Positions 7,270 through 12,751 of a stretch of DNA of 12,751 bases are shown here, piece by piece. A program made the position numbers and the translations under genes. Below the pieces are notes generated by a model. It did not search any database. It worked only from the letters and a program-made list of their open reading frames with translations, and was not told the origin of the DNA. Position 1 is the stretch's first letter; the number at the start of each line of letters is the position of its first letter. This DNA is from Saccoglossus kowalevskii (lineage: Eukaryota > Hemichordata > Enteropneusta > Harrimaniidae): NCBI RefSeq assembly GCF_000003605.2, contig NW_003134370.1:131384-144134 (forward strand). Reading direction: 5' to 3'.

Positions 7270-8230
7270 GATTCCAAAAATGTACTTATTTTCTTTCAAA
7301 TTTATCTGCGGGGTCGATATGACAGTGACTTAGATCAAATATATATGCAAACTTTTCAAAAGCTTTTAATATCTCTTTAGGCTGTTTTGAGCATGTTAGG
7401 GTCAGTTCATATGAAAGTCTGCTAATATAGGGGGCTTTCACTTGGAATATATTATTTTTTTCTACTTTGTAAATTCACGGCTCGATATGTCAACGACTTG
7501 GTTCAAATAAACACGCAAATATATCAATTTTACAATCGCTTTGCACAACTTTGCACGCTGTTTTAACAGCTTAGAGCCATTTTGTGACGACGGCAAAAAC
7601 TAGTAGTTCATTGAAAATTTCAAAACGTTGTATAATCTTCAAATCTAAATAATCAGCACGACTTTTTGCTATAAATGTTTAACATCACAGTAATAAAGAA
7701 TACACAAAAAGTGCTTTACGTCTTTTCCTTGTGTGTGACGAAACAAAAATAATATTTCTCAAGATGGTTTGATCAGATGGCCTCCTATGCAAGTACTAGC
7801 CAAGGTCGATTGATCTTACTTTAGCTAGGGACCGATTACCTGACCAGACAGCTATAAGAGTCATTTCAATTTTATCAGAAATGAGAGCCATTTATTGTTT
7901 AGAAATATTTCAAAATTGCTATCGTTTCCACTTGAGTCCTTCGTCAGTTGACCTATGACCTATACATGCTTCAGGAAACAGTACGTTAATGTTACAGCTG
8001 TTAACGACATATTTATTCATTTTTGCAAACTTTTAACGATGAGTCTCGATATTAAATAAACATAAGTCGCTTTTCCATGTAAACTTGCAAAATTCGCAGT
8101 CGCTTTTCGCAACTCTGTAAACCGTTTCTTTATCTTTATTACTCTACTAGTAATATAATAATCTGCAAATATAATGGGCGTTTCCAAAAATTACTTAGGT
8201 TTTCCAAATTTAATGGCAATATGCAAAACC
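7270..8230 (+). repeat. Complex tandem repeat array, right part (units V2, U3)
   Basis: Continuation of the array left of the LTR element. V2 (about 7275-7757) begins TCCAAAAATG, TTATCTGCGGGGTCGATATG and ends CTTGTGTGTGACGAAACAAAA; it contains an extra partial unit (7340-7484). U3 (about 7758-8230) carries GCAAGTACTAGCCAAGGTCG, TTGCTATCGTTTCCACTTGA, ACATGCTTCAGGAAACAGTACG and GGGCGTTTCCAAAAA. Identity with the left copies is roughly 75-85% by eye. The target duplication copy GATTC occupies 7270-7274. Confidence 0.8.
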
Positions 8231-8274
8231 ACCAACTTTTGTATTCAGCGTCTATTGCTTTTCATATCTTTTTA

Positions 8275-10402
8275 GATTCTGAACATGTTGCAGCCAGCTT
8301 ACAACCAAAATTACCCTGTCTCCTGCACCCGCTCCCTGCCTCTCCGTCGTGCACACCGACTTTCCCGACCTCCATGTACCGCCTATTGCAAAATCCCCGG
8401 CTTTTGCGATAGTTTACCGCCTACAACTGTCTTTACCCTATCACCCGCACTCGCTTCCAGCCTTTCTGTGGTCCACACTGTCTCTTCCTGTACAGGCCGT
8501 ACAAAACCACCAGGCATTGCAATCGCTTACTGCCTACAACCAACATTACCCTGTCGCCTACGCTCTCTTTCCCGGTCTCTCGATAATGCACACCAACTCT
8601 TACTTTACCTGCTATTACAAAATTCACGGCTTTTGTGATCGTTTACCACCTACACCTGATGTTACCTTGTTGCCTCCACCGTATCCCAGCCTCTCCGGGA
8701 AGCCACTGCCTGTCCTAACCTTTTTGTACCCTATCGCCGACATACACTCCTGGTCTCTCCGGGGTGCTCACCATCTTTACCGACATTAGTTTACCGACTA
8801 TTACGTAATCCCCCACCTTTGCGATGATTTACCACCTACACCCGACGTTGCCATGTCGTTTACACACGTCCGGGCCATTTGTGGTGCACACCCACTGTAC
8901 TGCCTATTACAAGCATTTGTACGGCATTTGTAATATTTTACCGCCCACATCCGAAGTTTCCCAGTCACCTACACCCGCTCCAGGCCTCTCCATGGTGCAC
9001 ACCATCTCTCCCATCCTTCCTGTGCCACGTATTTCAAATTCTCCAGCTTTCCAATCGTTTACCGCCTACATCTGACATTACCCTGTCGCCTACTACCACT
9101 CACGGCCTTTCCCGACCTTCCTGTACCACCTATTGCAAAGTCCCCGGTCTTTGCAATCGTTTACCGCCTACACCCGGCGTCACCCTGTCGCCTACACAAA
9201 CTCCCGGCCTCTCCGTTGTGCACACCGCCACTCTCGACCATTACGAAATCCCCAGTCGTTTACCATCTACACCCGATGTAATCCTGTCTACTACACTCCT
9301 CCCGGCTGCTCTGTGGTGCACACTACTTCTTTTTGACCATCCTCTAAAGCCTAATGCAAAATTCGCAGCTCCAGTTCTCACCATGAGGCACACCAATTCT
9401 CCTGACCTTCCTGTTATGCCTATTACATAATCCCTGGCTATTGCGGCCCTTTACCGACTACACCCAATGCTGTCATCTCGCCTATACCTACTCCTGGCCT
9501 CTTCGTTGTGCACACCACGTCACACCTTCATGTACCGCCTAATACGAAATCTCCGGCAGTTGTTTACTGCCTACACCAGCTCACAGCCTCTCCCGACCTT
9601 CCTGTACCGCATATTACAAAATCCCCAGCGTTTGCAAACGTTTACCACCTACACCCGACGTTATCCTTTCAACTACACCCGCTCCAGGCCTCTCTGGGAT
9701 GCACACCATCTTTTGCTGACGTCTGTCTAGTGCGTGTTACAAAATACTCAGCAGTTGTGATCATTTAGCAACTACACCCAACGTTACCATGTCGCCTACA
9801 GCCGCCCGACCACTCTGTCGTGCCTCTGCCGACCTTCCTGTACCTCCTCTTACGAATTTCCCGGTATTTGTGATCGTTTACTGCCTACATCCAACGTTAC
9901 CCAGTTGCCTACACCCGCTCCCGGCCTCTTCATAATGCACACCACCTCTCCCGGCTATCATGCACCGCCTATTACAAAATTCGCAATCTTTGCTATTGTT
10001 TACCACCTACACCAGCTCCCAGCCTCTCAGTTGTGCACCCCGCCTGTTCCGACTATCGTGTACTGCCTATTACAAAATCCCGGCCTTTGCGATCGTTTAC
10101 CACCTACACCAGACAATTCCCTGTCGCCTACACCTGGCGCTCCGTGGTTCACACCACATCTCCCGACCTTCCTATAAATCCTATTACGAAATCTATGGCT
10201 TTTGTGATCGTTACAGCCCACTCCTGCTGTCGGTCTTTCCGTGGTGCACATCGCCTCTCTCAAGTACTCTGCAATGCCCAATACCAAATTCCCAGCATTT
10301 GCGACCATTTATCGCCTACATCTGACGTTACCCTGTCGCCTCCACCCACTCCCGACTTCTCCGGGATGCACACCACCTCTTTCGACCATCCTGTACCTGT
10401 AG
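8275..10402 (+). repeat. C-rich tandem array, unit near 120 bp, about 17-18 copies
   Basis: The unit can be followed through recurring words: TGCACACCACCTCTCCCGAC, CTGTACCGCCTATTACAAAA, TCCCCGG, TTTGCGATCGTTTACC, GCCTACACCCG, ACGTTACCCTGTCGCCTA and GCTCCCGGCCTCTCCG. Spacing between TGCACAC anchors is mostly 114-123 bp, with shorter variants near 97 bp and some double spacings where the anchor is mutated. The plus strand is strongly C/T-rich and G-poor, unlike the AT-rich flanks. The common unit length is a multiple of three, so frames of up to 183 codons appear in all three plus-strand frames. They overlap, have no promoter or splice support and break at indels, so I call the block a non-coding minisatellite. 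Confidence 0.85.
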
Positions 10403-10569
10403 TATTTCATGGTTCCAGACCAAAGAAAGAGACAAGCACGCACCAATCACCAATACAGACTAACTTCATTGTGAATGTACAGCCTTTATATAAAGGGAAA
10501 TTTACATAAGTAACCAGATGGTCGAATACAGGTCAATTGTAATTATGTGTACACATCTGTTATAGCTCA
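10403..10569. other. Boundary sequence with a palindromic TATA motif
   Basis: Right of the array the C-rich bias stops. CCTTTATATAAAGG (10483-10496) is a perfect 14-bp palindrome containing TATATAAA on both strands. Read on the minus strand it would fit an LTR-type promoter downstream of the integrase relic at 10920-11535, but no LTR boundary or second copy is visible in the window. Confidence 0.3.
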
Positions 10570-10845
10570 TTAACATGTAAATTTTATAATAAAGTTCTGC
10601 CCTAACAACCGTGCACAGTAGTATTTTTTTAGTAAATGTTGTGTGTTTAATTTCTGCTGTGGGATTGGTAGGGGGGGGTCGTAAAATTTTGTGGTGAGAA
10701 CCGGTGTGACCGGCCTACCTGCAGGGTCCCATGGTTTAACGTGATAGGTTTTTTTCCCTCTATTAATTGTCCACTGTACTTTATACTTGTCTCTAACTGC
10801 CACACAAAAATCACTGTTACTCTTTTTAAATATACACGTTCTGTA
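10570..10845 (-). other. Unrecognised open frame downstream of the second Gypsy relic
   Basis: A minus-strand frame reads without a stop from about 10845 to the TAA at 10570. It has no ATG at its start (a GTG lies at 10803). It is basic and proline-containing: KYKVQWTINRGKKTYHVKPW, then DPAGRPVTPVLTTKFYDPP, PIPQQKLNTQHLLKKYYC. I recognise no family. It lies about 75 bp downstream of the integrase relic on the same strand, so it could be the 3' part of that element or chance. There is no splice or promoter support. A run of eight G on the plus strand (10672-10679) encodes part of the proline stretch. Confidence 0.2.
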
Positions 10846-10919
10846 TTTTTTTTTTTTTAATTATCTCTATGTACAAATATATAATCTGTTTTCAGAAATA
10901 TAGAGTGTAATAAATATTG

Positions 10920-11535
10920 TTAGTAATGATGGAAATCTGGATTAATATTTGCTTTTCTAATTTGAGTAGATCTCCGAATTGCGTTTTGGTCAGTGTCTGG
11001 CAATCATTGCACTTGGTATCGAACTCTCGGTTCAAAATGTTGTGCAGGGCATTCACTAATAGAGAGATCTGCATCTATATCATTTTCAGATTCGTATACA
11101 TTTTGTCCACTCCCTACACCATTGAAAACTTTGAAGAATGATTTGTCACGAGTAATACGTTTTCCTTGTTTATTCTTTGCCGTTATCATACTTACTTTCC
11201 ATTTAACAACATTAAACAAGTCATTTCTATATCTTGGTTCAAATTTAAAACGCTTCGTGTTTTTTACCAATACTCGCCCCGCTCCACAAACTGTCTACTT
11301 TTAATTCTGCCATGACTATCATGGTAAAGTTTATTTCTCGTCATACTCTGTCTATCTTTGACCGTACAATCAGCAGGGTTATAGTCAAGAGATGGCATCT
11401 TTTTTCTCATTTTATGGCCAAATAAAAGTCGACGAGACTTTTACCAGTTTATGGATGTGGAGTTGCACGAAAATTCATTAAAAATCTGAGAATTTCTAGC
11501 TTCTGGTTTTTTTTCTGCAGGTTGGGAGACATTAT
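10920..11535 (-). pseudogene. C-terminal half of a Ty3/Gypsy integrase, broken
   Basis: The minus strand carries, in order, motifs of the region after the integrase catalytic core: KLEILRFLMNFRATPHP (family 'F-L-x-x-Y-R-A/S-T-P-H'), then a TAA; RRLLFGHKMRKKMPSL ('LLFGR-K-I-R-T-K-L-P') after a frame slip; RQSMTRNKLYHDSHGRIKSR; RVLVKNTKRFKFEPRYR after a second slip near 11278 ('GD-x-VLVK ... K-F-x-P'); SMITAKNKQGKRITRDKSFF ('MVTA-x-x-x-G-x-x-ITRN-x-S-x-F'); and, past a TGA, IRRSTQIRKANINPDF ('RRSTR-x-R-K'). At least two stops and two frameshifts are present. It lies 5' of the nested element on the same strand and covers a different part of integrase, so it is a separate insertion or a displaced part. 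It is non-functional. Confidence 0.8.
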
Positions 11536-12420
11536 TTTCAATTGGCTCTAATTACTGTAATTACACGAGTAAAATATAACTTTTACCCATTAAGTTATAT
11601 ATCATTTAAAAGAGTTTAATTTAAACGGTCTACTGTTTGCAATAATGATACCGTATTAAGGTAGCAGGATAGTTTTTTTGCATGACAAATGTAAACACCT
11701 ATAATCGGAATAAATTTTACAAGAAACCATACAATCTATATATGTTTGGAAAGCTCTTGACTTGTATTTTCCTATTATTAATATTTTGTGAACATTGTGT
11801 TTGTTTTAGCGTCGCGTGATTCTGAAAATCAGCGGGGCTGATAATTTAACTAACGTGAATAACATTTTAATTGTCATCTCTAGTCATTCATGCGATCAAA
11901 AACTTTACACTGTTTTGAAGCAAAGGATATGAAGTTTAAATCCGTATTTCTATTTTTTTGCATTAAGTTTTTTTTTTCTTTCCGAAAATCACAAATTTCA
12001 AGCACGTTTTTTGGTGTTAAAGTTAGAGTATACCGTTGGTTTGCGCGAGGTTTGTGAAAAAAACGCAATAGAATTTTGCAAATATGCAAATACGGATATG
12101 AAGCCAACATATCAAAGAGTAAGAAAAGCTAAACGGCGACATCGTAGCGCTATTCACTGAAACACCATTTAAAATTAGGTCAACGGTAATTGCCAAAAAC
12201 CGAACACCGAGAAATCGGCACTTTTATGATTTCAAACTTCAATCAACGTTAACTCCCGTTTCAGCAGCAAAATTTACATGGGCTAATTGTAAATAAAATG
12301 CTTTGAAAGTTGTTTTCGAGAAAAATCATGAACCGACATTTATATCTGTGAAAAACTTTGTTTTTTGGCCGTTTTCTTTCACGCTGTGGAGTTTTCTGAC
12401 TGTCTGTGCTGATAACGAAC
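11536..12420. other. Unassigned AT-rich region
   Basis: No coding exon, RNA gene or recognisable transposon. Weak inverted similarity exists between about 11935-11990 (AAATCCGTATTT, poly-T) and 12050-12100 (AAATACGGATATGAAG), perhaps a decayed fold-back element. Several long T runs occur near 11508-11516 and 11970-11980. A TTTAAAA-type composition near 11600-11640 gives no clear promoter. Confidence 0.4.
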
Positions 12421-12422
12421 GG

Positions 12423-12430
12423 TGACGTCA
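12423..12430 (+). promoter_or_regulatory. Perfect CRE palindrome TGACGTCA
   Basis: A full 8-bp consensus site for CREB/ATF bZIP factors. It lies about 140 bp upstream of a candidate first exon (12571-12644). One chance match is not unlikely over 12 kb, so the role is suggested only by this position. Confidence 0.35.
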
Positions 12431-12570
12431 TTCATTAAAGCTTGGATTATGCAAAATGAGCGGTTTGCGAGTAACAAACAATACAGAGACTACATTTGGC
12501 AGTTGAAGTGTTTGCAAATACAGTGTATTTATTTTTGGACCGTTGTGTTTGTAAACTTATTAGTTCAAGC

Positions 12571-12644
12571 ATGCCACGAGTTTCGGAGTCTCCTGGAGGC
12601 AGCTCGTACATACTGGCGAAAGGGCGGACCCGTTACTGGTTGAG
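12571..12644 (+). CDS. Weak candidate first coding exon, unrecognised protein
   Basis: An ATG with A at -3 (CAAGCATGC) opens a frame encoding MPRVSESPGGSSYILAKGRT followed by RYWL, then a plausible donor GAG|GTAACT at 12644/12645. The stretch is clearly more GC-rich than its surroundings and has a protein-like composition. If the donor is not used the frame stops at 12647-12649. I recognise no family. A second open frame (12422-12643) overlaps it with a less protein-like composition. Any further exons would lie beyond the right edge. Two CCAAT motifs (12692 and 12707) lie downstream, so they do not support this start. Confidence 0.22.
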
Positions 12645-12751
12645 GTAACTCCTAATAGCTTGACAGTTTCACCAGAGCGCACCGTCCCTTTCCAATCGCT
12701 CGCATTCCAATGGCAGCCTTTTTATTTATTTAGAAAACTGCTCCCTTCATT

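Noticed and set aside
4257-8230. The U/V blocks as LTRs flanking the pol fragments
   Set aside because: They are direct repeats around the retroelement, but true TG...CA ends, a polypurine tract and a target duplication lie inside them, and U and V also repeat within one side.
8349-9430. Long open frames (146 and 183 codons) suggesting a repeat protein
   Set aside because: All three plus frames are open because the repeat unit is a multiple of three and has few stops. No frame is favoured, and indels break each of them.
8275-10402. CRISPR array
   Set aside because: The units diverge along their whole length, there is no repeat/unique-spacer pattern, and the context is eukaryotic.
11880-12110. 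A 76-codon minus-strand frame
   Set aside because: Its composition follows long T/A runs and a weak inverted repeat; no domain, splice or promoter support.

Overview
The window looks like nuclear DNA of an invertebrate animal. It is visibly AT-rich and gene-poor, has GT-AG introns, a TATA promoter with a non-coding first exon, and several decayed transposable elements, and no bacterial-style gene packing. The secreted subtilase-type prodomain and the Ty3/Gypsy pieces would fit a marine animal such as a mollusc, but that placement is a guess.

Region by region. (1) 1-900, minus strand: the 5' part of a spliced gene for a secreted protein with an inhibitor I9 (subtilisin prodomain) fold. It has a promoter, a 5' UTR exon, a signal-peptide exon and a prodomain exon, and it probably runs off the left edge into protease exons. 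(2) 1717-2526: two diverged direct copies of a repeat of about 390 bp. (3) 2886 to about 3371: a solo or truncated LTR on the plus strand, followed by a fold-back element at 3428-3825 and small hairpins at 4013-4246. (4) 4257-5068 and 7270-8230: one family of complex tandem repeat, split by a 2.2-kb LTR retrotransposon (5069-7269, minus strand). That element has TGTCA...TGACA ends, a 5-bp near-matching target duplication, a polypurine tract, one full LTR and one LTR stub. Inside it are broken Ty3/Gypsy pol fragments in a non-canonical order (integrase core before the RNase H tail). (5) 8275-10402: a C-rich, strand-asymmetric tandem array with a unit near 120 bp, open in three frames but judged non-coding. 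(6) 10403-10919: sequence with a palindromic TATA motif and an unrecognised open frame. (7) 10920-11535, minus strand: a second Gypsy relic, the C-terminal half of an integrase with stops and frameshifts. (8) 11536-12751: mostly unassigned, ending with a perfect CRE site and a weak candidate first exon.

The only probable host gene of note is the I9/subtilase-like gene. The rest is repeat biology: at least two Gypsy relics, nested insertion into a satellite-like array, and slippage-shaped tandem repeats. I found no evidence for an undescribed multi-gene system. The most unusual observations are the scrambled pol order inside the nested LTR element and the array that is open in three frames.
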